Below the pieces are notes generated by a model, which made no database searches, had not been told where the DNA came from, and was given only the letters and a program-made list of their open reading frames with translations. Below, in pieces: positions 1 through 7,676 of a DNA stretch of 64,000 nt (position 1 is its first letter; the number at the start of each line of letters is the position of its first letter). The position numbers and the translations under genes were made by a program. Source of the stretch: Bacteroidota bacterium (lineage in GTDB: Bacteria; Bacteroidota; Bacteroidia; Bacteroidales; Dysgonomonadaceae); the NCBI GenBank assembly GCA_023424395.1, contig JAFADY010000017.1, forward strand, positions 1 through 64,000, in the 5' to 3' direction.

Positions 1-154
1 TTATCGTCAGGAATCATAGCGGAATTTTCATTAATTATTTGTAATTCAACACTATAAAATTACTGACTTTTCTGCTATATTCCTAATTTTCAAGCATATT
101 TCTTACATCGAACTCACGTTAAATTAATTAGTTATAAGCTGATTAAATAAGCCT

Positions 155-1006
155 ATGAAAACAATTAAATTGATTATAGTAATCGTGTCGATATCTTTTA
201 TTTCATCGACCCACCACAGCATTGCGCAGAACCTTTCACTCGATGATTTTATGCCGTTCGAAATGCCCGTGTCACCTATGAAAGCGAGCTATGCCACGAG
301 CAGTAAAGCCGTAAAAAACATCAAGCTTACTCAATTGAGCGTCAAGAAAAATAAAATTATCGATACGGATAGTTGGTTTTACAACAACCAATTAACAATT
401 TCCCGCTTCAAATCGCCAAATACTTATTTCTACGATGATGAAAGAACCTCACTTGAGCTTTCACCAAGAATTCCGCTACAATCGGGAGCCATAAAACTTC
501 AGAGAGGTACAAGCTCCGAAGAGGCAAATTGCTATGTATATGGGATTGATCATATGAATGAACGATTTCTTCTAATCACCAATGCAGACGACACAGAAAT
601 ACTGCACTTCCTCAATTTTGATAATTTTCAAATGGAAATAATCTGGACAGCAGTAGAAGACAATGTGCTTTACGTATCACATTCATCCGAAGGATATGCT
701 TCCGAATTAAAAGGTATCAACGCTTTCATTACCGCCATTGATTTGGAGACCATGGATATTATATGGCGGAGCGATCCGCTGGTTGCCAATGCCAAGAATT
801 TCGAAATCATCGAGGATAATATTGTATGCGGCTATGGTTTCACGGCTGAACCGGACTTCCTTTTCGTTCTCGATAAGTACACAGGGAAAAAGTTAAATAC
901 TATAAAATTAGCTTCAGCGCCTGATTATATTATCCGAAAAAACGATAAGCTTTTTGTGCGTACATACAACAGAGATTATGTTTTTGAAATAGAACATAAT
1001 CCCTGA
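155..1006 (+). CDS. Secreted beta-propeller-like protein of unknown function
   Basis: This 283-residue protein starts with a hydrophobic signal peptide (residues 1-25, ending SIAQ), so it is probably periplasmic or surface exposed. The C-terminal half has repeating strands of the PQQ/WD-like type: one stretch reads AIDLETMDIIWRS and the next VLDKYTGKKL, followed by DKLFVRTYNRDYVFEI. This is the pattern of blades in which a value is stored, labelled and read back. No catalytic residues were recognised. It stands alone, ends just before a strong hairpin terminator, and faces the tRNA gene. I do not recognise a named family. The propeller reading is inferred from the strand pattern. Confidence 0.75.
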   Translation: MKTIKLIIVIVSISFISSTHHSIAQNLSLDDFMPFEMPVSPMKASYATSSKAVKNIKLTQLSVKKNKIIDTDSWFYNNQLTISRFKSPNTYFYDDERTSLELSPRIPLQSGAIKLQRGTSSEEANCYVYGIDHMNERFLLITNADDTEILHFLNFDNFQMEIIWTAVEDNVLYVSHSSEGYASELKGINAFITAIDLETMDIIWRSDPLVANAKNFEIIEDNIVCGYGFTAEPDFLFVLDKYTGKKLNTIKLASAPDYIIRKNDKLFVRTYNRDYVFEIEHNP

Positions 1007-1041
1007 TGAATATTTCTATTCGATGTATTTTGAGAAAAGAA

Positions 1042-1072
1042 GAAACCTCTGATCATCTTTATCAGAGGTTTC
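1042..1072. terminator. Bidirectional hairpin terminator
   Basis: A perfect 12-bp stem (GAAACCTCTGAT at 1042-1053 with its complement at 1061-1072) encloses a 7-nt loop. It lies between the end of the rightward secreted-protein gene and the 3' end of the leftward tRNA. The T-rich side is better on the minus strand, so it probably serves both transcripts. Confidence 0.8.
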
Positions 1073-1095
1073 CCTTAATTATAGTTGTTCAAAAG

Positions 1096-1168
1096 TGATC
1101 CGCCTGGGGCTCGAACCCAGGACCCCATCCTTAAAAGGGATGTGCTCTACCTGCTGAGCTAGCGAATC
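1096..1168 (-). tRNA. tRNA-Lys (anticodon TTT)
   Basis: On the minus strand the 73 bases fold as a standard cloverleaf: acceptor arm GATTCGC pairing with GCGGATC (one G-T pair), D arm GCTC/GAGC, anticodon stem CATCC/GGATG with loop CTTTTAA, T arm CTGGG/CCCAG with TTCGAGC, and discriminator A. The anticodon is TTT, giving lysine. CCA is not encoded, so it must be added after transcription. A consensus promoter lies about 30 bases upstream. Confidence 0.96.
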
Positions 1169-1198
1169 AGTCTAAGTGCTTTCTTGCAAAAGCGAGTG

Positions 1199-1230
1199 CA
1201 AAGGTAAATCAAAATTTATTAATTAACAAA
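1199..1230 (-). promoter_or_regulatory. Promoter of tRNA-Lys
   Basis: Read on the minus strand, TTTG (1227-1230) is followed after 20 nt by TACCTTTG (1199-1206). This matches the Bacteroidota -33/-7 consensus (TTTG, 19-21 nt, TAnnTTTG). The predicted start leaves a leader of roughly 25 nt before the tRNA. Confidence 0.75.
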
Positions 1231-1268
1231 AGAAGCTAAAATAAATTTTTAGGATTTTTGTTAAATGC

Positions 1269-2687
1269 TTAATACCTATAATGTTCCGGCTTATAAGGGC
1301 CATCCGCATCCACACCGATATAATCGGCTTGCTCGGGCGTAAGTTTCGTGAGTTTCACGCTGATTTGCTCCAAATGTAAACGCGCTACTTCTTCGTCAAG
1401 ATGTTTAGGTAAACGATAAACACCAATCTCATAGTCGTTTTGCCACAAATCGATTTGCGCCAGCGTTTGGTTTGTGAACGAATTGCTCATAACAAAAGAC
1501 GGATGTCCCGTAGCGCAGCCCAAATTGACTAAGCGCCCTTCGGCCAACAGAAAAATGGAATTTCCCGTCGGAAATGTGTATTTGTCAACCTGAGGTTTAA
1601 TGTTCAGATGTTTGATAGCAGGAAAATTCACTAATTTATCTACTTGAATTTCATTATCGAAATGCCCGATGTTACAAACAATCGCTTGATCTTTCATTTG
1701 CTGCATGTGCTCAATGGTTATTACATCGCGATTTCCGGTGGTTGTAACGAAGATATTGCCTTCTTTCACGGCTTCCCCCATCGTGGTAACTTTAAATCCT
1801 TCCATCGCGGCCTGAAGCGCACAAATCGGGTCGATTTCCGTTACGATAACCCGTGCCCCATATGAGCGCATCGATTTTGCACAACCTTTGCCAACGTCGC
1901 CATAACCCAGCACAACGACCACTTTTCCGGCGATCATTACATCGGTCGCACGCTTTATGCCGTCGGCAAGCGATTCACGACATCCGTACAGGTTATCGAA
2001 TTTCGATTTGGTTACCGAGTCGTTCACATTGATGGCGGGAACCAATAATTCGCCGCGTTCCATCATCTGATACAAACGATGAACGCCGGTAGTGGTTTCT
2101 TCCGAAATACCTTTCATTTCGGCGACGGCACGGTGCCAGCGTTGGTCGTCTTCTTTCAGAATGCGATTCAACGTGTCCAAAATTATCTGCTCTTCGCGAT
2201 TCTCGCCTTTACGGTCGATAAATTTGGCATCGTTTTCTGCCTTGTAGCCCCAATGAACCAGCAACGAAGCATCTCCTCCGTCATCAACGATCAAATTTGG
2301 GCCTTTCCCTTCGGGAAAACGCAATGCCATTTCCGTACACCACCAATATTCTTCCAGCGTTTCGCCTTTCCATGCAAAAACAGGAATGCCTGCGGCAGCG
2401 ATTGCGGCGGCGGCGTGATCTTGCGTGGAGAAAATATTACAGCTTGCCCAGTGAACATCGGCGCCTAAATCCGCGAGCGTCTCAATAAGTACCGCTGTTT
2501 GTATGGTCATGTGCAACGAACCCATTATTCGAGCACCCTTAAGCGGTTTTTCCGATGCGTATTTTTTACGAATAGCCATCAATCCGGGCATTTCGTGTTC
2601 AGCAATTTCAATTTCTTTGCGTCCAAATTCGGCAAGCGATATATCGGCCACTTTGTATGGCAGATCAGAAGAGAAGTTTTTATCCAT
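1269..2687 (-). CDS. ahcY: Adenosylhomocysteinase
   Basis: AhcY reversibly splits S-adenosylhomocysteine into adenosine and homocysteine, relieving product inhibition of methyltransferases. The 472 residues match the family's usual length. Seen here: the substrate-binding stretch SCNIFSTQDHAAAAIA near residue 83, the NAD-binding Rossmann motif VVVLGYGDVGKG near residue 257, and the conserved C-terminal tail KPEHYRY. The enzyme is cytoplasmic, tetrameric and carries tightly bound NAD. It is divergent from the small HExxH gene to its right, with back-to-back -7 elements between them. There is no room for a SAH riboswitch in the short upstream gap. Confidence 0.97.
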   Translation of the reverse strand: MDKNFSSDLPYKVADISLAEFGRKEIEIAEHEMPGLMAIRKKYASEKPLKGARIMGSLHMTIQTAVLIETLADLGADVHWASCNIFSTQDHAAAAIAAAGIPVFAWKGETLEEYWWCTEMALRFPEGKGPNLIVDDGGDASLLVHWGYKAENDAKFIDRKGENREEQIILDTLNRILKEDDQRWHRAVAEMKGISEETTTGVHRLYQMMERGELLVPAINVNDSVTKSKFDNLYGCRESLADGIKRATDVMIAGKVVVVLGYGDVGKGCAKSMRSYGARVIVTEIDPICALQAAMEGFKVTTMGEAVKEGNIFVTTTGNRDVITIEHMQQMKDQAIVCNIGHFDNEIQVDKLVNFPAIKHLNIKPQVDKYTFPTGNSIFLLAEGRLVNLGCATGHPSFVMSNSFTNQTLAQIDLWQNDYEIGVYRLPKHLDEEVARLHLEQISVKLTKLTPEQADYIGVDADGPYKPEHYRY

Positions 2688-2711
2688 GTAATTTATTTAT
2701 TTTTAAGACCG

Positions 2712-2719
2712 CAAAGTTA
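2712..2719 (-). promoter_or_regulatory. -7 element for ahcY
   Basis: On the minus strand TAACTTTG matches the Bacteroidota -7 consensus and lies 25 bases upstream of the ahcY start codon. I see no convincing TTTG at -33. Confidence 0.5.
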
Positions 2720-2739
2720 CAAAATTTATGGATTATTTT

Positions 2740-2747
2740 TATCTTTG
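2740..2747 (+). promoter_or_regulatory. -7 element for the HExxH gene and msrBA
   Basis: TATCTTTG matches TAnnTTTG. It sits 22 bases before the proposed TTG start at 2769, giving a leader of about 15 nt. This supports that start over any start inside ahcY. Confidence 0.5.
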
Positions 2748-2768
2748 ATATCCATAAAGGATTATAAG

Positions 2769-3095
2769 TTGAAAATTATTTACTCTAAATATCTGCCTTT
2801 TAAGGGTTTCAGAGCAGTCAATCTTTTCGGGTTGGTTTTTGCAAGAAAAGAACAACCCGAATTGGATAAACGAATTTTGAATCACGAGTCTATCCATACG
2901 CGCCAGATGTTGGAGTTGATGGTAATAGGATTTTATGTTTGGTACATCATTGAATGGATCGTAAAATGGATTTACTACAAAAATAAATTTTCGGCTTATA
3001 AAAATATCGGATTCGAACGAGAGGCTTTTGCCAACGATACCGATCTGCGATATTTGAAAAATAGGAAATGGTATGCCTTTGCTGCATACGTATAA
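2769..3095 (+). CDS. Small membrane-associated HExxH protein (putative metallopeptidase)
   Basis: The open frame runs back into the antisense of ahcY, but the conserved protein begins at a TTG codon giving LKIIYSKYLPFKGF. I take this as the start, for 108 residues. It carries NHESIHTRQ, a complete HExxH zinc-binding motif, at about residues 41-49, and then a hydrophobic stretch (VIGFYVWYIIEWIVKWIYY). A downstream FEREAF could supply a third metal ligand. Similar short proteins are widespread in Bacteroidales as uncharacterised genes. Ten bases separate it from msrBA, so the two are likely co-transcribed. A peptidase activity is inferred from the motif only. Confidence 0.72.
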   Translation: MKIIYSKYLPFKGFRAVNLFGLVFARKEQPELDKRILNHESIHTRQMLELMVIGFYVWYIIEWIVKWIYYKNKFSAYKNIGFEREAFANDTDLRYLKNRKWYAFAAYV

Positions 3096-3105
3096 GTGGA
3101 TAATT

Positions 3106-4059
3106 ATGAAAAGAGCATACATATCGGTTATATTTCTTGCTGCATTTTTCACCATGTGTGCGCAAAAAAATCCGAAACAAACAGAAAAAAATCAAATGGA
3201 AATTACGAATATGAACTATAACGAATTGACTCCCGAGGAGGAAAGAGTAATTCTTCACAAGGGAACCGAAAGGCCTTTTACAGGCGAGTTGCTGAATAAT
3301 AAATCGGAAGGAACTTATATTTGCAAACGATGCGACGCGCCTCTTTACCTCTCGAAAGATAAATTTGAATCGCATTGCGGATGGCCTTCTTTTGATGATG
3401 AGATTGAAGGTGCGGTTAAACGTATTCCGGATGCCGATGGCCGCCGTACCGAAATAGTGTGCAACAATTGCGGGGCGCATTTGGGACACGTTTTTTTGGG
3501 TGAAGGATTTACTGCAAAGCAAACACGACACTGCGTTAATTCCATTTCAATGAAGTTTATTCCGGCAAGCAAAGAGGGATTAACTACATCTTATTTTGCA
3601 TCGGGATGTTTTTGGGGAACGGAATATTTCTTTATGAAGGCGGCCGGAGTGAAAGAAACCAGCGTAGGTTTCATGGGCGGGCATGTAGATAATCCTTCCT
3701 ACGAACAGGTTTGTCAGAAAAATACGGGACATTTGGAAACCACCGAAGTGGTTTTTGACCCTACCAAAACAAGTTATGAGGAAATGGTGAAACTCTTTTT
3801 CGAAACACACGATTTTACGCAAACCAACGGGCAAGGGCCCGACATCGGGCCGCAATATTTATCGTGTATCTTTTATTCCTCTCCCGAAGAAAAAGCCATC
3901 GCCGAAAGATACATCGGTATTCTAACTGAAAAAGGACACAAAGTGGCGACCATGCTGAAACCCGTATCGAAATTTTGGAGAGCCGAAAATTATCATCAAC
4001 AATATTACGAATACAAAGGAGGAAGGCCTTATTGCCACAAATACACCAAAATTTTCTGA
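3106..4059 (+). CDS. msrBA: Methionine sulfoxide reductase MsrB-MsrA fusion, lipoprotein
   Basis: This fusion repairs both stereoisomers of oxidised methionine. The chosen start (3106) gives MKRAYISVIFLAAFFTMC, a signal peptide with a plausible lipobox Cys, so the enzyme is probably anchored in the cell envelope. The MsrB domain comes first (about residues 38-155) with zinc pairs CKRC and CNNC and catalytic Cys143 in RHCVNS. The MsrA domain follows (about 163-317) with catalytic Cys168 in GCFWGTE. Both active sites are intact. The order B-then-A is the reverse of many fusions, though known in Bacteroidota. It follows the small HExxH gene by 10 bases. Confidence 0.95.
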   Translation: MKRAYISVIFLAAFFTMCAQKNPKQTEKNQMEITNMNYNELTPEEERVILHKGTERPFTGELLNNKSEGTYICKRCDAPLYLSKDKFESHCGWPSFDDEIEGAVKRIPDADGRRTEIVCNNCGAHLGHVFLGEGFTAKQTRHCVNSISMKFIPASKEGLTTSYFASGCFWGTEYFFMKAAGVKETSVGFMGGHVDNPSYEQVCQKNTGHLETTEVVFDPTKTSYEEMVKLFFETHDFTQTNGQGPDIGPQYLSCIFYSSPEEKAIAERYIGILTEKGHKVATMLKPVSKFWRAENYHQQYYEYKGGRPYCHKYTKIF

Positions 4060-4171
4060 ATATTTAGGCTTGAAAAAAATACTTCTTTTTAAAACATTTC
4101 GCGTTTCGATACGTTTATTATATTGTATTGTTTAAATATAAAATTTTAACTAATTAAAAACAAAAGAAATT

Positions 4172-4657
4172 ATGAAATCATTTCGTCTGTTAACAATGTT
4201 AACATTGGTTTTTGCACTTGCAATTGGTGCAACTTCATGTAAAAAAGTAAACGATGCCGATGTTCAGGCTAACGCTCAAACAGCTTTGGCTTCGAATCCC
4301 GATGCGGCAGGCGTTGCAGTAGCGGTTCAAAATCAGGTAGCTACATTAACCGGAGAGGTTAAAGACGATGCTACTAAAGCGTATGTTGAAAGCACAGTTA
4401 CGGCTGTGGAAGGTGTGAAATCTGTTGTAAATAATCTGACAGTAGCTCCTCCCGCTCCCGATTACACTGCTTTGGATGCCTCTATAAACGCAGCTTTGGC
4501 CGATGCCATTAAAGATCATCGCAACGTTCAGGCGACGGTTCAAAACGGAGTTATAACCGTTACCGGAGAAATTGCCGAAAGAGATCTTCCTACTTTAATG
4601 CAGAAATTAAATGCATTAAGCCCGGTTCAAGTAGTAAATAACGCAACTGTAAAATAA
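4172..4657 (+). CDS. Lipoprotein with two BON domains
   Basis: The first 23 residues (MKSFRLLTMLTLVFALAIGATSC) are a lipoprotein signal with a Cys acceptor. Two BON repeats follow, about residues 28-92 and 98-160. Each has the alternating pattern with a central G: VATLTGEVKDDATKAYVEST in the first and VITVTGEIAERD in the second. BON domains bind membranes or small ligands in periplasmic stress proteins such as OsmY. Seven bases separate it from the next gene, which begins with a BON-like segment, so the two probably act together. The 112-bp upstream gap shows no clear consensus promoter. Confidence 0.88.
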   Translation: MKSFRLLTMLTLVFALAIGATSCKKVNDADVQANAQTALASNPDAAGVAVAVQNQVATLTGEVKDDATKAYVESTVTAVEGVKSVVNNLTVAPPAPDYTALDASINAALADAIKDHRNVQATVQNGVITVTGEIAERDLPTLMQKLNALSPVQVVNNATVK

Positions 4658-4664
4658 TTGAATC

Positions 4665-5075
4665 ATGGCTTTAGTAGACAAATACAAAGAATTGGTAGAC
4701 CTTGCCAGGCAGCATGGTGTTACAGTGAACGAATCGGGTAACGTTTTAAGGGTACAAGGCGACGTAAATTCTCCGGCTGTAAAAGACAAAATGTGGGAAA
4801 TTTACGGAAGGATCGATCCTAACTTCAGAAGCTCAGACGTAGTTCTCGACGTTAAAGTGGATGCTCCGGCAGGTGGAAAAGTAAGAGTGGTTACTCGCGA
4901 AAGCAACCTGAATATCCGCAAAGGGCCGGGCACAGACCAACAGGTCGTTGGAAAAGCCGCTCACGGCGACGTTATTACGCTTGTTAGCAAATACAACGAC
5001 CAGTGGTGGTTGGTTCGTGATAACGACGGCGAAGAAGGATACAGCTATTCACAATACTTGGAACCTGTAGTATAG
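4665..5075 (+). CDS. BON-like plus SH3b domain protein without signal peptide
   Basis: This 136-residue protein has an N-terminal BON-like half (about 1-66: NVLRVQGDVNSPAVKDKMWE) and a bacterial SH3 domain (about 70-135: RESNLNIRKGPGTDQQVVG to GYSYSQYLEPV). No signal peptide or membrane segment is visible, and the start follows the previous stop by 7 bases. SH3b domains usually act on peptidoglycan outside the membrane, so a cytoplasmic location is unexpected. One precedent is E. coli Kbp (YgaU), a cytoplasmic potassium-binding protein made of BON plus LysM. Any functional parallel is inference. A strong terminator follows. Confidence 0.82.
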   Translation: MALVDKYKELVDLARQHGVTVNESGNVLRVQGDVNSPAVKDKMWEIYGRIDPNFRSSDVVLDVKVDAPAGGKVRVVTRESNLNIRKGPGTDQQVVGKAAHGDVITLVSKYNDQWWLVRDNDGEEGYSYSQYLEPVV

Positions 5076-5097
5076 CAGTATATTACATATTAAATAT

Positions 5098-5138
5098 AAA
5101 CTTCCGTCTTCCTTTTTTTGAAGACGGAAGTTTTTTTG
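5098..5138 (+). terminator. Rho-independent terminator of the BON operon
   Basis: A 14-bp stem (left arm 5098-5111, right arm 5120-5133; core ACTTCCGTCTTC) with an 8-nt loop is followed by a run of T. The TTTG in its loop and right flank may double as the -33 element of the next gene's promoter. Confidence 0.92.
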
Positions 5139-5149
5139 TTGTAAATTTG
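5117..5149 (+). promoter_or_regulatory. Promoter of the PAP2 gene, nested in the terminator
   Basis: TTTG at 5117-5120 and TAAATTTG at 5142-5149 are 21 nt apart, matching the Bacteroidota consensus. The ATG follows at 5169. The -33 element lies in the loop and first base of the right arm of the preceding terminator, so termination and initiation signals overlap. Confidence 0.65.
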
Positions 5150-5168
5150 CAACCAAAATTTTTGCCGA

Positions 5169-5828
5169 ATGAAAAGATTATTAAAAGACGGAGGTTATTT
5201 TCTGGCGCTTTATGCGTTGTTTTTCGTTGCTTTACTGGCGGTGATCATTGCCTACCAGAAAAAAGATTTGCATTTGTTTCTTACTTCTGTCAACAATATA
5301 TATTCCGATGTTTTTTTTAATTATGCCACCCGGATAGGAGGGGGGCTGTCTTATTTTGTAGCTGTTGCTTTGCTGTTTTATAAAATCAGATCGGGCCTGT
5401 ATGTACTCGTTGTCCAGTTGGTTACTTTGTTGTTGACCAACAGCCTAAAGTTAATTTTTGGCACTCCGAGGCCTAAGGCCTTTTTCGAAGAAAATTTTCC
5501 CGACGTTATTTTGCATCAAGTGGATGGAATTCGGTTATATTTATCGAACGGATTTCCTTCGGGGCATACCTCATCGGCGTTTGCATTGATGTTTTGCCTT
5601 GCGCTCATATTCAGAAATAAATGGCTTTCTGTATTTTGTTTCTTGATTGCTTTGCTCGTTGGATATTCGCGCATTTATTTATCGCAACATTTTGCAGAAG
5701 ACGTTCTTTTCGGTTCATTTATCGGTGTTGTGGTAGCGGCTTTGTTTTATCATCTGTATTTGAGAATGAGCGCTAAATACAAATGGGCAAACGAACCGCT
5801 TGTCCATTTTTCACAAAAGAGAAATTGA
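5169..5828 (+). CDS. PAP2-family membrane phosphatase
   Basis: This 219-residue integral membrane protein has about six hydrophobic segments. It carries the three PAP2 acid-phosphatase motifs: KLIFGTPRP (94-102), PSGH (130-133) and SR-x5-H-x3-D (Ser167, Arg168, His174, Asp178). Family members remove phosphate from lipids at the periplasmic face, such as undecaprenyl pyrophosphate, phosphatidylglycerol phosphate or lipid A. The sequence does not decide the substrate. Its stop overlaps the start of the thioesterase gene (TGATG), so translation is probably coupled and a lipid-metabolism role is plausible. Confidence 0.9.
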   Translation: MKRLLKDGGYFLALYALFFVALLAVIIAYQKKDLHLFLTSVNNIYSDVFFNYATRIGGGLSYFVAVALLFYKIRSGLYVLVVQLVTLLLTNSLKLIFGTPRPKAFFEENFPDVILHQVDGIRLYLSNGFPSGHTSSAFALMFCLALIFRNKWLSVFCFLIALLVGYSRIYLSQHFAEDVLFGSFIGVVVAALFYHLYLRMSAKYKWANEPLVHFSQKRN

Positions 5829-6559
5829 TGATAGCGAAAAGAAAATACGAATTTCAAATAAACGCGCAGCATATCGATTTTCAGAAAAAAGTATCGTTGC
5901 CGTCATTGTTCAATTTCATCATTAAAACGGCAGGAAAAGATGCCGATAATAACGGTTTCGGTTTGCTGAAGTTGCAATCGGATGAATACACGTGGGTGTT
6001 GTCCCGATTTGTGTTGGATTTGGAGAGATTTCCGATTGAGAATGAAGAAATAGCGGTGGAAACTTGGATACAAGACGTAGGATCGATTTTTACGACAAGA
6101 AATTTTTCCGTTTCCATAAACGATGAAATGGTAGGTTACGCGTCTTCGTCGTGGGCGGTAATCGATATGCAAACCCGACAAACAGTACTGCTTGATACAA
6201 TCGAAGGCCTCCAACAATTTATTTTGCCTGAAACAACGCCGATAGGCGTTCCTGCCCGCATACCGAATATCAAAGGAGAACCGAGGAATATTTTTGATGT
6301 GAAATACAGCCACATAGATGTGAATCGCCATGCGAGCAGCATTTATTATATTCAATGGCTGTCCGATTGTTTTTCACTCGATTTTTATCAAGATCACAAG
6401 GTGAAACGATTCGAAATAAATTTTCTCAAAGAAATAATTTACGGCGACAAAGGCGAGGTTTTAATGGAAGAAAAGTCCGAGAATGATTATTATTTTCAGA
6501 TCACGACCAAAGAAAAAGGGATAACTTGCCGGGCAAGAATTACCTTTACTTCTAACTGA
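5828..6559 (+). CDS. Acyl-ACP thioesterase
   Basis: The enzyme releases fatty acids from acyl carrier protein. I place the start at 5828 (MIAKRKYEFQ), overlapping the PAP2 stop by one base; the open frame extends 45 bases further upstream but that part is antisense-like filler. At 243 residues it has the double hot-dog layout of the bacterial FatA/FatB-like family. The N-terminal half has FIIKTAGKDADNNGFG. The C-terminal half has HIDVNRHASSIYYIQW, which holds the D-x-N-x-H active-site pattern. It is cytoplasmic and meets udk tail to tail, 6 bases apart. Confidence 0.9.
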   Translation: MIAKRKYEFQINAQHIDFQKKVSLPSLFNFIIKTAGKDADNNGFGLLKLQSDEYTWVLSRFVLDLERFPIENEEIAVETWIQDVGSIFTTRNFSVSINDEMVGYASSSWAVIDMQTRQTVLLDTIEGLQQFILPETTPIGVPARIPNIKGEPRNIFDVKYSHIDVNRHASSIYYIQWLSDCFSLDFYQDHKVKRFEINFLKEIIYGDKGEVLMEEKSENDYYFQITTKEKGITCRARITFTSN

Positions 6560-6565
6560 AGCCGA

Positions 6566-7177
6566 TCACTCTTTTAATTTCCCCAAAATGGCCGATGAAA
6601 TAAAATCGGCTGCATTGGCATTCAATCCGCCTCCCATAACCAGCATATCTGCGCGTTCGCGCGACGGCTTGATAAACTCCTCGTGCATGGGGCGAACGGT
6701 TTTGTAATAACGTTTAATTACCTCTTGTGCGGTTCTTCCGCGCGAATCCATATCGCGTTCGATAATGCGCGAAAGCCTGTGGTCGGGTTCCACTTCCAAA
6801 TAAATGCGCATATCCATTTCATCCGAAATATCGGGTTGAGTAAGAATCAAAATCCCTTCAATAATAAGTATTTTATTGGGTTTTATATTTATGGTTTCGG
6901 GCAAACGGCTGCAAGTAAGATAAGAATAAGTTGGGCAGTTTATTTCTCTTCCGCTTTTTAATTTTTGAATATCGCTCAGCATCAAGTCCCATTCTATGGA
7001 ATCGGGATGATCGAAATTCAAAGCCTTGCGCTGCTCCATAGGCAAATGGCTGCTGTCTTTGTAGTACGAATCTTGAGCAAGCAAAGATATTTTATCGTAA
7101 GGAACCCTTTCCAAAATAGAATCGACAAGAGTTGTTTTACCCGAACCGGAACCGCCGGCAATACCAATTGTGAACAT
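6566..7177 (-). CDS. udk: Uridine kinase
   Basis: Udk phosphorylates uridine and cytidine in pyrimidine salvage. The 203-residue protein begins MFTIGIAGGSGSGKTT, containing the Walker A motif GGSGSGKT (residues 8-15). DSYYKD, NFDHPDSI and LIIEGILIL follow in the order typical of uridine kinases, and RDMDSRGRTAQEVI forms the lid region. It is the last gene of a leftward cluster after argR, with 10 bases between them. Length and motifs are ordinary for the family. Confidence 0.95.
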   Translation of the reverse strand: MFTIGIAGGSGSGKTTLVDSILERVPYDKISLLAQDSYYKDSSHLPMEQRKALNFDHPDSIEWDLMLSDIQKLKSGREINCPTYSYLTCSRLPETINIKPNKILIIEGILILTQPDISDEMDMRIYLEVEPDHRLSRIIERDMDSRGRTAQEVIKRYYKTVRPMHEEFIKPSRERADMLVMGGGLNANAADFISSAILGKLKE

Positions 7178-7187
7178 AATAAAAGAA

Positions 7188-7670
7188 TTAAGATTTAAGT
7201 GAGAATAATATTTTTAAAGATTCAATGATATTAATTTTGTTGGCATTTTCCCGAAGTATCAGCAAAACCGTATCATTTCCGGCAACCGTGGCCATAATTC
7301 CGGGAATGGAGTTGCTCTCGATGTCTTGAGCAACTCCTTTTGCATATCCGCCCGGTGTTTTTATCACCGCCATTTGTCCCGAAAACTCAATATTCATGAT
7401 CCCCTGACGATAAAAAGGAGTTGTCATTCCGTATTTTTCGGTTTTTGCTTGCGGAAGGTTCAACCCCGGCAAACGATAATAATAATTGCCTGCGGCATCG
7501 GGAGTTTTGGCGATCATCATTTCCCTGAAATCGCGAGAAAGCGTGGCTTGTGTGAGTTCAAAACCTTTCTGGGCCAGAAGCGTCAACAGTTCTTCCTGGC
7601 TATCGATAGCGTTTTTGCCCACGATCTCGGAAATGGCTTCCTGCCTTTCTTTTTTACTGCCTTTGTTCAT
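7188..7670 (-). CDS. argR: Arginine repressor ArgR
   Basis: This 160-residue protein has the ArgR layout. The N-terminal winged helix (about 5-70) contains the recognition segment SQEELLTLLAQKG and TQATLSRDFREM. The C-terminal oligomerisation and arginine-binding domain (about 85-158) contains the characteristic GTVAGNDTV-like stretch, here MATVAGNDTVLLI. ArgR hexamers control arginine biosynthesis and catabolism. No arginine gene is in the window, so its targets lie elsewhere. It sits between a lipoprotein gene and udk in a leftward operon with gaps of 6 and 10 bases. Confidence 0.93.
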   Translation of the reverse strand: MNKGSKKERQEAISEIVGKNAIDSQEELLTLLAQKGFELTQATLSRDFREMMIAKTPDAAGNYYYRLPGLNLPQAKTEKYGMTTPFYRQGIMNIEFSGQMAVIKTPGGYAKGVAQDIESNSIPGIMATVAGNDTVLLILRENANKINIIESLKILFSLKS

Positions 7671-7676
7671 GCAAAA

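Noticed and set aside
1..30. Possible leftward gene starting at the window edge (ATG at 15-17 on the minus strand)
   Set aside because: Only five codons are visible, so nothing supports it.
1644..2691. Several open frames on the plus strand across ahcY
   Set aside because: They are antisense shadows of a well conserved gene and show no domain pattern or start signals.
2688..2768. SAH or SAM riboswitch upstream of ahcY
   Set aside because: The gap is too short and already holds two -7 elements; no conserved aptamer was seen.
2739..3531. Minus-strand open frames of 138 and 194 codons over msrBA and the HExxH gene
   Set aside because: Their translations are compositionally odd and lie opposite conserved domains.
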